A DNA stretch of 64,000 nucleotides, taken from Thunnus maccoyii. Lineage: Eukaryota; Chordata; Actinopteri; Scombriformes; Scombridae. The stretch lies in contig NC_056550.1 in NCBI RefSeq assembly GCF_910596095.1, forward strand, positions 15,842,501 through 15,906,500, written 5' to 3'. Positions 33,673-46,200 of the stretch are shown one piece after another. The translations under genes were made by a program, and so were the position numbers. How positions within the stretch are numbered: the first letter of the stretch is position 1; each line of letters opens with the position of its first letter. The notes below the pieces were generated by a model. The model was not told where the DNA came from, made no database searches, and was given only the letters and a program-made list of their open reading frames with translations.

Positions 33673-36143
33673 ATAATGAGAATGAATAAAAGGAGAATTT
33701 ATAAAATGATACAGCATGTAAACATCGATTTATTCACTGGCACTAATTAGATTGTCAGAAAAATAAAGTTATAGTTGGTTAATCAAAAAGTCTTTATACA
33801 TGTGTTTGTGTGTGTGTGTGCATGTGTGCGTGTGTGTGAGAGAGAGAGAGAGTGAGAGAGAGAGAGAGAGAAAGTGAAAAAGTCTTTATACATGTGTTTT
33901 TGTGTGTATGTGAGAAAGAGGAGGAGAGGGAGAAGGACTTTTAGTGAGGTTTGGGCTTGTAGAGCAAGCAGTCAGTTGAATCTCAATTATTTATATGTAG
34001 TAAAAGCAAAGGGGGCTCCCTCCCACCACTGCTGACCACATAAGCTAAAAATGTGCACACACGCGAGGCAGAGAGATACATGTGCACCTCATATGTACAC
34101 ATAAAGTCAACAATACCAGTATTACATCTTTGTAATGTTGAAGCTCTCAGTAGCCTCCACCAGCCTTGACTGACTGTAGTCTGATGCAAAGCTTTAAATG
34201 TCTCAAAAATTTAAAAATGTCTCAAATTCTTGGTGACCATTGTTGCATAAAGTAATGTTAGTGTTTTAGTGCATTCACAATATACTGGAAGAATTGGCAC
34301 AAGGGAAAATTTTATTATCATAACCAATACGGAAACAACATGTATATCATCAGCATCGATTTTCTAATAAAATCTTGTGGGATTATCAAGGGAAATGAGT
34401 CTCTCACTTGGAATACTGGCATGATAATATGCCTATTAAATCTGCACTAATCAATATTTTTACATTAAAAATTGATGAGGAGTGCTATTGTGCAGCTCAG
34501 CACTACAAGGTATTTGAGCACTTTAGTTTTATGGCCCAAAACTTTTTTTTTCTTTTTTTTTTTTTAAATATATGAATGTTTGTCTTTGGTTTTGGGGTAT
34601 TATATTTAGTATTTTGGTAAAATCCTGTTGTGTACCTCTGTTTTCTCTCTTTGTGTTCCCGCTCTGTGTTGATGTAATGGGACCCTTGTGGCTCCCCTCC
34701 TGCCAGGCTACAGAGAGGGGTTTCTATGGAAACGAGGCAGAGACAACGGACAGTACCTCAGCCGAAAATTTATTCTGTCTGAACGGGAGGGTGTTTTGAA
34801 GTACTTCAACAAGCATGATGTGAGTGCTTTCTTTCTCTTTCTTAATGTCGATTTGAGTTGCTTATCTCGGGTTTTAAACTTTTTTCTTAAAAATCTCTCT
34901 CTGGAGATCTCATTCAACTTCAAATGTACAAATTTTGCTCATCACTGGCTTTATAAGTACAGGATTCACATTTATTTCAGCTAACAGTAAGAAGGAAAAA
35001 GAGCCAAATAATGCCCACAGAGACAATAATCATGATGTTTGTTCTCTAATTATTATTGATCAATGGTAAACTTCTACATCCTTTTCTATTTAAAATACAT
35101 ATCAGAGCATTTCAAGAAGATTGTAAGGAGAGTCAAGACTATATTGAGTATCTCTCTTTTGAAAATTGTATTTCTTTTCTGCAGGCCAGAGAGCCCAAAG
35201 CGATAATGAAGATCAATACAGTGAATGCCACTTTCCAGCCAACAAAAGTTGGCACTGCCCATGCCCTCCAGATAACGTATTTAAAGGACAACAGCACTAG
35301 GAATATCTTTTGTTACCATGAGGATGGGAAGGTGAGGTGCAGCACCTGTCTGTTTGGCGTTTTTGGTGGGACGTGAAGTGCAGGAGAGTGTCTTAGCTGT
35401 GTGAGCAGGAGATAAAAAGCACATGTGTCCATCTAGTGGATATGGTTTGTAATTACAAGCATGTGTGTAATATAAGTTTTTTTGTGTAATCATTTACATG
35501 AAAACAATTCTTTGATAAATTGGAGAGAGAGAGCATGGCTTCAGCAGTAATCAATGGTGTGATTTTCTTTCCAATCTGAAATAATATTGTTAGAGAATAT
35601 GTTACTTCTTCTAAATGGTGCACATCTCCCTGGGGTATTTCTGTTCAAATGGCATTTCTAGTACAAATGGCATTTATGAAAGCCATTTTCTCTCATAATG
35701 AGTGCAGTGTGAGTAGTGCTTGGGGTAACTGGGGACTGTCAGGGCTGATGATGTATGTGAGGAGATATTGCAGCATGAGTTAGTCACTGAACTTCCTGAT
35801 GTCCTGTCTTGAAGGAAATGGTGGACTGGTTCAATGCCATCAGAGCAGCCAGGTTTCACTACCTGCAGGTGGCTTTCCCTGGAGCTCTCATATCTGATGT
35901 GAGTACACACACGCACACACACAAACATGCATGCAGGGCCTTAGCTGTAATTGGAGGTCACTGAGATCATGTTGTTGATATTTTTTTCTGGGAATTTGTG
36001 AGGTTTAGCAATACAAAGGGAGATTACATTTGCAAGTAAAATAATACACATGGCAGTTAAAGTCTGAGTCCAGACATTTCTAGATACTAGCTAGGTATTT
36101 ACATTTGATTACTTTTCAGCATATAGCCAACAAATTAAAAAAA

Positions 36144-36177
<34 letters not shown>

Positions 36178-36356
36178 CTCTTTCTCCACCAGTATTCCCG
36201 GCAGTGTGATGAAGGCTCTGAAGAGTATTTGGACCTTCATAATGGGCAATAGATGAAAATATAATTTTAACAATTGTAAAAAATAAAAATTAAAAAAAAA
36301 AAAATCAAAATAATTGACTTTTGTGTCAGGTCAGAATTTGTGTTCTAGTTAGGTCC

Positions 36357-36438
<82 letters not shown>

Positions 36439-37416
36439 TCCTATATTACTAACAGTGGACTATCATTCTACATCAACCAAGTGTGGACCTCTGTTTCTGG
36501 TCATTTTGAAAGAGCAAAAATAGAATAGAAAATTTACTTTTAAGGTCTTTTCCCATGATATTACAGCAAATGTGCTTTTTAAATTTTTTTTTAAGAAATT
36601 GCCAGGACTGCACACACACATATAAAACACATGAAACACACACAGATGATCACTGAAGTCTTTGCTCTTTTCTTGGCTAGTTGTTGCCAAAGCTAACCAG
36701 AAACTACACAAAGGAGGGTTATATGGAGAAGACTGGTCCAAAGGTGATGTATAAAGCACAGTATAGTATATAAAGCATATAGCATGAAAGCCAACATATT
36801 TATGTCCTTCTCTTGTTCCTGTCACACAGCACACTGAGGGCTTCAAGAAGAGGTGGTTCACAATGGATGACAGGAGGCTCATGTACTTCAAAGATCCACT
36901 GGTACTAAAGCTGCATGTCCTGAGGAAATTTCTGTAGATGTACACTGTGACCAACAGATGCTGCTGTTTCTTTGAGAACAGTCTCCTACAGACCAGTGAT
37001 ACTTACTGTGCCAGTGATACTTATGGAAACAACTACTTGGTTAAAAGTGTTTCCCTATCTGGTTGCAGGACGCCTATGCACGAGGTGAGGTGTTCATCGG
37101 TAGTAAGGAAAACAGCTACACTGTGCTCCCTGGCCTCCCCCCCAATATTCAGGGCTACCACTGGCAGTTCGGAATCACCATAGTAACCCCAGACAGGAAG
37201 TTCCTTTTTGCGTGCGAGACTGAAGAAGATCAGAAAGACTGGATTGCTGCATTTCAGACTGTTATCAACCGACCAATGTTGCCTCAGGAGTATGCAGGTA
37301 AATTGAACAGCCAAGTATATTGAGTTATTGTGAGCTTTATTCTTCTCAATTGCCAAGTCTGATATTGTTTTCCCTTTCTGTCTGCAGTGGAGGCCTATTT
37401 TAAGCACAAACCGTGA
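25293..37416 (+). CDS. adap1: ArfGAP with dual PH domains 1 (centaurin-alpha 1), 11 exons, 377 aa
   Basis: GTPase-activating protein for Arf GTPases (mainly Arf6) whose PH domains bind PI(3,4,5)P3, acting at plasma membrane and endosomes. Coding exons are 25293-25383, 28004-28134, 28969-29060, 29905-29987, 34707-34819, 35185-35331, 35815-35898, 36681-36743, 36830-36901, 37069-37297 and 37388-37416. They total 1134 bp in frame, with GT-AG introns. The ArfGAP zinc finger is C24-x2-C27-x16-C44-x2-C47, with arginine finger R52. The first PH domain begins near YREGFLWKRGRDNGQ and the second near KEGYMEKTGPKHTEGF. The C-terminus VEAYFKHKP matches ADAP1 and not ADAP2, which lacks it. Length fits (human 374). 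It converges with rab26. All key residues are present. Confidence 0.95.
25384..28003 (+). other. adap1 intron 1, no embedded gene seen
   Basis: 2.6-kb GT-AG intron. It is mostly AT-rich unique-looking DNA with no recognisable protein fragment, only short A/T runs and a small (AATA)n near 26720-26738. Confidence 0.5.
33417..33439. repeat. (GT)n microsatellite
   Basis: GT dinucleotide tract in adap1 intron 4. It is the first of three GT-rich tracts within 460 bases. Confidence 0.9.
33574..33673. repeat. (GT)n followed by (GA)n compound microsatellite
   Basis: About 80 bases of nearly pure GT with a few A/C interruptions, then about 20 bases of GA. The GT part can adopt Z-DNA. Confidence 0.95.
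33786..33901. repeat. Third GT/GA compound tract with a duplicated flank
   Basis: The flank AAAAGTCTTTATACATGTG occurs at about 33786 and again at about 33883. Each copy is followed by GT-type repeats, with a GA tract between them. The tract has expanded together with its flank, probably by unequal exchange or slippage. Confidence 0.75.
36137..36177. repeat. Poly(A) followed by (AT)n
   Basis: About 25 A residues running into about eight AT units in adap1 intron 7. This may be the tail of an old retroposed element, but no body can be recognised upstream. Confidence 0.85.
36360..36437. repeat. (CA)n microsatellite, about 39 units, uninterrupted
   Basis: A pure CA run of about 78 bases in adap1 intron 7. 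Long pure tracts like this are usually highly polymorphic. Confidence 0.97.
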
Positions 37417-40283
37417 ATTGTATTAGTGTTTGAAGAACTATTCGTACAGGATGAGGAGTATGAAGTGGAGCTGGAGGAAGAGGTGAAGAACCTGAGATAC
37501 ATTTTCCAGTCTCATAATTGGAGCTGTTATAAAAGCTGAAGGGTGACCATTCACACAGTTCATTACTCTGCCTGTTGTCCTGCTCACCCTCACCCACATT
37601 TTGTGCCAGATGCAAGTGAAAGGAGTCAAAATCACTTCTAAATCCATGTTGTGAAGCTCATGAATATTAGCCTAACTCATTCATCTGTCATGTGATGTGA
37701 CTTACATACTTGAAAGAGGTCAGTTATCCTGACCTGAATGTTAGAAGCTACGTATGTACGCCTTGTGTGTGGGAGTCAGAACTGTTGCTGCTCAGATGTG
37801 AAAAGATGTTCAATGTTGTTCTCTGTTCTCGGTAATATCAGCCAATATACAACTGAATTTACCTTGCCGATTTAAACCAAGTATACAAACTGCGGCCTTC
37901 TGGGCAATTATAGCAAACTAAAACAAACATTATCTGACACAGGACTATAATATGTCAGTAGGAAGTATTTACACATGCGTGATTTGCAGATACTCACACA
38001 CATACTCACATTTATTTCCATGTATAATATCTAATTCTCTGTGTATTTATTTTTTACTTTCTAATTTGCTATTTGCAGCTTTTAATCTCATGATGCCAAG
38101 CACTGCAAGTACAATAAGCTATGTTTTGCTTTTCTATGCATTTTCAAGCAGCTGAATGTAGAGCACTTTGTTTGATGTTCATTATGACATTCTTTGCATT
38201 TCTTTGTCTCTCTTGTTTTTGTAAAATTGTACGAAATTGTGATGAAATTAAGCATTTGCTTTCATGTCATATGATTATTTATCCTCTAGAGGGAGACAGA
38301 GGAAAGGTTTTAAACTTACTCTCACCTCCACAAATACTTATCAAACCACTGACTGAAGGTGTGTGCATTAAGTGTTGAAGCAAAAGATGTTATTGTGCAT
38401 TATTGGGTGGTGCCGTGATTCATCTGTTTGACTTGAAGAACCGGGTTCAAACAAACCATGTGAGCATGCATGCCCACTGCTGAAGTGTCGCTGAACAAAA
38501 CATCGGATCATGCTCTGAACTCAAGTGGAGTCATGTAAGCAAGAAGATAATTTTTGTAAGTGTATCTGACATATTGGTACAGTTGACCATTAAAAGAGTA
38601 AAAAACACATTACCTTCTGTCTTTATTGTAGTTAACTTTCAGTTACAAGAAAGAAGTTGCACATTGAAAAGTAGTAAAACAAACAAACAAACAAAAATCC
38701 AATACATCACTCTGAACTAGATTGGAAAAACATGAGAATGTACAGTAAATACTGTACAGAGAGATATTCAGTATCTGTGGATTCTATAACTAAGGCGAAA
38801 TCAACCAAAGCAACAGTCATATAAAAAGATGCTTATTTTATGAAGAATAGGTTAAATACTGTTAATAGATTATAAGAAATAAACTGTTCAAAAATGTAAA
38901 GACATTTTTAAGAAAACATGGCACTAAATACCCCATTTATATATTCATGTATGGAAAATATAAGCAGAACAAAAAAGCAGCCTATTCATGTTTGCATGGG
39001 ATATAAAATAAAACAGAAAATAAAAACCAAGCAATATAAATATTGTTGCTATACAATACTTAAGGTAACACTGTCAACATACTCTAAGTCTTTATTCCCC
39101 CAACACCCACCCCTAATCCCACCCACGCCCTTATTCACCATCTAAAGTGCTATCTGTCCCTATCCAAACATTTTGTACATGCAGAAAAAAGTGTTGAGTA
39201 TTTACACCATGTTTGTCAAAACCCCAATGTATATATAGATTACATACAGTATGTTTGACTGTCTGTTTTTAAATAACATAATTTCAAAAGTTAATACATA
39301 TTATCAAGAGGAGAAGTTGCTTTTGAGCTCTCTGAGACGCAACGTTGATTCTTTATTATCGAAACCCCTCCAATAATGTGTCTGTAAAATGTTTTAGGTT
39401 CTGTGACCCATGCACTGCCATGTTTCTGAAGGTGTGTTTAAACTATTGTATACCCCACATTTGTGCATCTGGCATGAATTCAGATCTACTAAAATGATGA
39501 CTTGTTGTGGCTAATGATCCGGTTCAGTTCTTCATATCTTTATATACAAAACAGCAACATCCATTTACTTTTATGTAGAAGAAGAAATACATATTCCCAA
39601 ATATCCACAGCTGAATCATGGACATGCTTAGATTGAGTTTATGCTGGTGAGCTAAACTGGCTCCAAAGAGCCTGTTGAATTACTGACATGAACACTGGAC
39701 AGAAGACACATCACTATACAGCAAGTACATGAAATATCATCCACACGTTGACCAAGAAGAGAACACTCAAACAAAATGACAACTTTCACAGACATTTCAA
39801 GTGGATGTGAGGAATGACCGACCTCCCAAGACAATGCAAAGGTATTTGCTAGTGTTTGGGTTGAAAGATAATCAATCATACAGCTACAGTTATGGGAGAG
39901 AATGTCCATGAATAGGGTAATAATGGACGTGTGCAGAGCTTTATTTTCTCTTTTACCAATTGAAATCTGAGGGCACATTCACAGCTGCAAAAAGGAGGTG
40001 AGTGAGGAAAAGTAGGACACACAAGATAGAGGAGGGCCGTGAGGTTTGTAAAGGAAAACAAATGGAGTGTTATGTGTACTGAGACAGAGATGTATGAGAA
40101 TGGAGAAACAGAAGGACAAAAAGGCTTATACCTCGCTGGAGCTGACTCCTCCTCTCTGTTTAGGCCAGGTACAAAAACATACCGTACGAAGATGAGTGTT
40201 ACAAGTTGCTTTCCATGTCCACATACTCAAACACACACAAATACACACATACTAACGCACGCCCAGAGAGTGATAGGCAGGCT
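37417..40283. other. Intergenic region between the converging adap1 and rab26 genes
   Basis: The left part is the adap1 3' UTR, with AATAAA candidates including about 38878. The right part should hold the rab26 3' UTR. There is a short (AAAC)n at about 38685-38704 and a possible SINE remnant at 38404-38510. The open frames here are short and unrecognised. Confidence 0.45.
38404..38510. repeat. Possible decayed tRNA-derived SINE
   Basis: GGGTGGTGCCGTGATTCAT followed 40 bases later by a B-box-like GGGTTCAAAC, then TGCCCACTGCTGAAGTG, which resembles fish tRNA-SINE bodies. It is short and diverged, and the ends are not clear. Confidence 0.35.
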
Positions 40284-43200
40284 TTAAGACCTGCAGCAGC
40301 CAGTGCCCTTCATCTCCTTGTTTACGTACTCCTGGAGCTTAAACTTCTCATTGGGATCCTTCATAGACCGGCGTTTCAGCTCCCTGAGACGGAGGAAGAG
40401 CATAAGAAGAGATATAATAAACTAAATATACTTCAGGTTTCGGATGTCTGACCATAAACACCAAATGTGGCTGGTTTATGCAATATGTTGGTCCAAAAAT
40501 TTAATGAGGAATCTGTAACATAAGCACAAAGTTTCACGTATTGTTTTTCAGACACAGAACATAAAGAGAGAAGACGGACAGAAAGATAACTCAATGGTGT
40601 TTAAAGTATAAATTATTTTTGACACAGAATTTTGAACTCAAGATCTGCTTACTGGCTTTTTCCAGAGGTTTCAACCTGAAATGCAGTTGAAAGCGCTGGG
40701 AAAAGCTAGCAAGTTGATCTTGAGTGTGGATGTTATGACTGCTACTACTACTACACTTACATTTCTTATTGACAAAAAGGTGCTGTTCTATCTTCTTAGT
40801 AGTACATTATTGTGACAAGGAAACCTCTTAATTAGACCAATCATCAACACTTGCACAAAGGTAGGTGTACTCACTTAGCCACAGCAGTGAAAGCCAGCTC
40901 TACATTGAGACCTGACCTGGCACTTGTCTCCATGAAGGGAACTCCAAACTCCTGCACAGTCAAAGCAATGGCAGTTAATAGAGATCTCCCTTTTGTGCTT
41001 CACCCTTTTACCCCCAACAGACACATACATATTTATAATAACTTAACACTTTTCAACTGGATTTTACTTCTGAATTTAACAAAAAATTATTTGACAGTTT
41101 TGCAGCACTAGTTGTGCTTATTTACTTTGGATAAATCCAGCTCAGGCTTACTTGTGATAAATTTGTCTCAGCCTTTCCTCTGAAGGGGGAATTTGTCTCA
41201 GCCCACAGTGATGATAACTGTGTGCTTTTTTTCCCCCTCTGAGGCTGAGCCTTAAGTTAGGCCTACTTAGTAGCACTTTATTGCTCCCACTTCTTTGCTA
41301 TTTGTTTTGTGTGCCATGCTGTGAAGCAACAGTCAGGGAAATTGATAAAAAGAAATGTTTGTTCCTGTTCCAGTGCTTAGTGGTTATATCTGTAGCTGCA
41401 CTAAAGTTTATCACAGAACCCAGCACTATAAAACTGATTATAACTGACATGCTGAATGTTTTGCAGAAGCTCAGAAAACTTTTGTAGATTATGACACACA
41501 AGGCAGGAATACATAGAGTAAATATTCATTTTCAAATGTTCATTATCTACAGGGGAGCAATACCTCTCAGGTGTCTTGCCTTTCTTTGTCTTGTCTGCCT
41601 TTTTGTGTGCAAAGATAAAGAGCAAAAATGAGAACTGATCTCTAGATAGTCCCACCTTTTTGTAATATTCATAGTCTTCTCATCCACCATAGAAATTCAA
41701 TCAGTCATACAAATATTTTAGTAAGTGGAGGAGACGATGAATCACCTATATAGATAAGCTGACTTTCTGGTGCTGCTTCTCATTCCAACCCCGTTAACTT
41801 TGCAGCACTGGCATCTGTGCAGTAAAAATGTTTCATTATTCTCCTACAGTAACTATTGATTTCTTCACCTTAGCAAGCCTCTCGCCATCCTCTCTCTTCA
41901 CCACCCTGTCATGAGTGGCATCAGCCTGGTGAGACAGGGAGAATAATGTCACACATGCCAACATCATGCACTGGCTAAAACCACAACATACACCCACTAA
42001 CTGTGGAGATCTGCTCACTGTTTGTCCACAGTTTACATACAAGTGTTTTGTGGTGTTCAGGTCGGATGGCAGTTAATGAGTCATGATTGGCTGTTCGGAC
42101 GCTAATTAAGGGCTGATATGGAGTGTGGGGGACTGAAAGTGGACAGAACTCTGAGACAGAGACATCTGTTCTCCGCTGAGAGAGAGGGATGCGAATGGCA
42201 GTTACACAAAATATGTGCGTCACTGGTATTTGCAGTTTAGCAGGTTGACAGACATTATCAGATGTATGTGTGCTTGAAATGAACAAAACTAATTATACTT
42301 TTGGGATTATTATCAAACTTTTTAAAGCCAATATAGTCACCAATGATGTACTGAGTGTGTATGAAGTTGCTTTGGTTACATTTTAAATGCATTCGTGTTT
42401 GTACATATGCAGTACTTGATACTGTGCATGTGTGCATTAAAACTGGGTATGTTTTCTATACAGATGAGGAATATGAAAATGATTTCCTATAGGATTTTTT
42501 AAAAATTTAATAGAAGAAGCCAGAAATCTCAAATGCATCACTATTTAATTTTTCCTAATGCAAAGCAGCCATACAAGAACTTTCTGAAATACAATATAAA
42601 TTTATCAAAATTATTATTTAAGTCTTATCTAATCAAGGAATAAGTAAACAAGACTAAGAATCTGACCAAGCATTTAGTATTTTAGTTAGATACCTAACCC
42701 TACTGTGCATATACAGTATATGCAGGATTTATTGCTTCCACTCTATCTCTACCTACAGTGGCAAGTATTTCCCATAATGCCTTGCCTTGTTTCCAAGCAG
42801 CATGAGCACCACATCCTGTTGGGCGTACTCGTGGATCTCAGTCAGCCATGCCTGGTAACAAAACAGGACAAAGAGACAAGAGAGAGGGAAGACAGGAGGT
42901 GTTAGCAGAGGACAATTATGAGTGTGAAAACCTAAAACAACTTGAGATAAGAGACAAGAAAGAAGAAATGTGTAGTACACATAATAAGGGAAAAGAAAAC
43001 TTTGTCTGGGACTTCACAAGAACGAGTCTGAGGATTAAATCTAACAACATGAATAAAGAGGAGGTGGAAAGTGAGAGTGACAAGGGCATTTAGAAGATGA
43101 AGGGAGAAAAATGTGCAGACAAATTGGGCAAGGACAAAGATAAAAGGGATAAAAGCGAGACAGTGCATTCAAGAATGAGAAACACTGTGAGAAAAAGAAG

Positions 43201-46200
43201 TACTGTAACACATACTCATCATAATCCTCAGTTTAATCAAGACTGTCTGCTCCATCCTGTCTTAAACACAATACATACGTGGGGGGGAAGATAAAGCTTT
43301 ACAGGGGAACAAATAGCACTGCTGACTGTATGAGCTCTGACAGCACCTGAACCATCCATTCACTGTTAATGGGCATTTAATCAGAGCAGACAGACACCTG
43401 CAAAGCCCTCCTGCTGAAATAATATCCCTCATCTCAGCACAATGCTTACTTGTATCCACAGTGACTTACTCCACATTGGATTTCTGACTGGCCGGTGATC
43501 AATCTCCCTTTTCTTTTGCGGTCTTGCTTCAGAGCTGTTTCCCCTCTGTCAGCTCCCTAGTAATTAATTCTGGTATAAAGGGATTTCACAGGGGTCACCT
43601 CCAGCCAAAGGTCATGTTAAATAACAGGAGATGAGATAGCAAACGTGTTGACAGTGCTGCCTGTGCTGCCTGTGCATGTCAGAATGTATGCATGTAGTTA
43701 AGGAAGACTGCATGCATGTGTCAATTGTAATCTATTGTATACAGTAGGTGTGTGTCAATATGAACATTTCTTGGTATGGTAACCTGAGTCAAAATTATCT
43801 TGATAAACACTGAAATAAGATGGACATTTTGAGCCATACTATGGGCTCACTATGGGGCATGGCTATAGCAATGTCAACCGAAATACCTCAACAACTACTG
43901 GATTAATTGCCATGAAATTTTGTTCAGGCATCCATGTTGCCCATAGGACAAAGCCTAACAAGTGAAACTTTTCACCTATCCAGTGAAGTATCTCAACATC
44001 TACTTGGATCGGCACAAAATTTGGTACAGACAGTCATGTTCCCCAGGTGATGTATCATACCAACTGGTAATTCCCTGACTTTCCTCTTGCGCCACCATGA
44101 GATTGACATTTGTTCTTTTGAGTGAAATGTCTCAACCATTATTGGATGGATAGCCATGAAATCTAGTACAAACATTCATGTCCCCTCATGATGAAGTGCA
44201 ATAACTTTGGTGAAAATTTTGCTTGGTCCACTACTTTGGTTTATTATCAAATACCCAAAACTAATGACATTTCACATCAGCCTCAGCTATTCTTTGGGTT
44301 AAGCACTAATTGGCAAATCTTAGCATGCTAACACACTTATGGTTATCATGCAAAAGAGCGCGTGCAAGCAACAGCAACACTGACACTCAAACATGGCTGC
44401 TAAACATCATGTGTTCACATTGCCATTATGAGGATGTAGCCATGCTGGTGCTAGATCCAAACACTGCAGTGCCTGAGTATAGCCTCACAGGCCACATGGC
44501 TTTAGACCCACTTATGTTCAAACTGATTTTTTTTGATTACCAATGTATTTGGTAAGTATTTTTTTAAACAAAAATGCCAAAAATCATTGATTCCAGGTTC
44601 TTAGATGTTCAGAACCTGCAATATTTGCTGGTTTTCCTCTATCACATAAAATCAAAAGATAATCAGCTTGATATAATTAAATTTTGGTTAGACAGGACAA
44701 ACAATTTTATGCTAACTTTTTGGATTTGGGAACTGGGAGGCCAAATGGTTAATGGTTAAAAAATAATTGGGAGACTAACAGAAAATGAAAATAATGTACA
44801 TTAATGACGCATGTATTTCATCTACATTTTTGTGAGGTAAAAATCTTTTTTTTTTTTTTCAGAATTATAACTTCCATTGTCTCTTTTGCTGTCCCTGACA
44901 CAATCATTAATCATTAATCCTCTTCAACTGCAGTATTTCTCCCAAATCCATCTGGAACTAATCCACACCATCTTTAAAACCTTCTCTCAGCATCTCTCTG
45001 TCTTCAGCGGCTGTCAAATCCTCCCACTTCCAAACTCTGGAGCTTGTAGTCTTTGCTCAGTCAGCCCCACATCCAGCAGAATGATGCCCCACTACAGGCT
45101 CACTCGATTAGCATTGCATGACCCTGCTCACACACGCACAGGTGCATATAAATAAAAGATCAACATTTCATTCAGCTACCATCCCATCAAGCCAACTGCA
45201 AACTGAACTCAAGCAATAAGTCGCTCCCTTTCACGAAGAATGTTAGAAGGCTTATTGCTCAAGAGGGACAAGGCTACTTTTGATTCTGAAAAGGTTTTCT
45301 ACTCCTCTACATGTTGCCTTGCATGCAACTGCTAGTTTATCTAAATAAAGGAGAGAAGTAAAGGAATACAACTACAGTCAAAATAAGGAAAACACTTGAT
45401 CAAACACTTCATAGTTTTGATAGAATAATAAATTCTGGTTGTTTAAATGATTTAACTGAGTTTTAGAAATTCAAGATTTACAAAAAAGTGTGCAACTTTG
45501 CTGAAATGAGATCTGCTTCTGTTTTATTTTATATAATGTTCAACAAAACAATGATTGTTTTTTATGTGTGATTGGGTTTACTGCATACTGCGCACTGTTC
45601 ACTCGTAAATATGCTTTTTAACCTCTAACCAGTCTTTAATTTATCATGTTGCCTTTAAATCAATGCTGAATCACATTTGTATTTTGATGTGCTTTGGTGT
45701 TGAAGAGGTTTGGTGAATTGAGAAACCAGACAGGACTCCAAGGTTCTTTAACCAGGCAATGAGCTCCACCTGGAGAGCTGATTTAGAGAAACCTTTAGAG
45801 AAAGGTCTGACGGAACCCTCTGCTATTCTGATAAAGGTGGAAAAAGATTGGGTTGTGTTGTTTGAAATTTGCATTGAAATGATCAAGCGCAACATCACCA
45901 GCGCTCTTCAACATAGTGCTGAGGGGGCGAAAAGTTACTGAAGAACATTTTACATGTGGCTAATTGCCTGCTTCATGCATAATTTAACTTTTTCAAATGT
46001 CGCTTTCCAAGATGGACGGTTGTTGTTGTTGCTTCTCATAGCACAGTCGATCTAAAAGGTACAATTAAATTTGCCTTCCATCCAACAAAACTTCCCCATA
46101 GTCTTTGATAAACAGTCTTTGAGAGTGATGCTACAGTTTTTATTCTGGTTAGGTAATATAATACCAATCAGAGTGATTGCTGGATAGTGACTTCTTTATT

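Larger units (their letters stand above)
29988..34706 (+). other. adap1 intron 4, microsatellite-rich
   Basis: 4.7-kb intron. Apart from the GT/GA tracts at 33417-33872 and a short (TTAC)n at about 31545-31560, I see no mobile element or coding fragment. A long T-run (34548-34565) lies near its 3' end. Confidence 0.5.

Noticed and set aside
33420..33689. ORF of alternating Cys and Val
   Set aside because: Translation of a GT microsatellite; not a gene.
36360..36437. CRISPR-like or satellite array
   Set aside because: Pure dinucleotide repeat with no spacers, in a vertebrate intron.
36463..36954. 163-codon minus-strand ORF
   Set aside because: Runs antisense across adap1 exons 8-9 and their introns, with no recognisable domain.
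45759..45941. 60-codon plus-strand ORF in the rab26 intron with protein-like composition
   Set aside because: No similarity recognised and too short to support; possibly an old repeat fragment.
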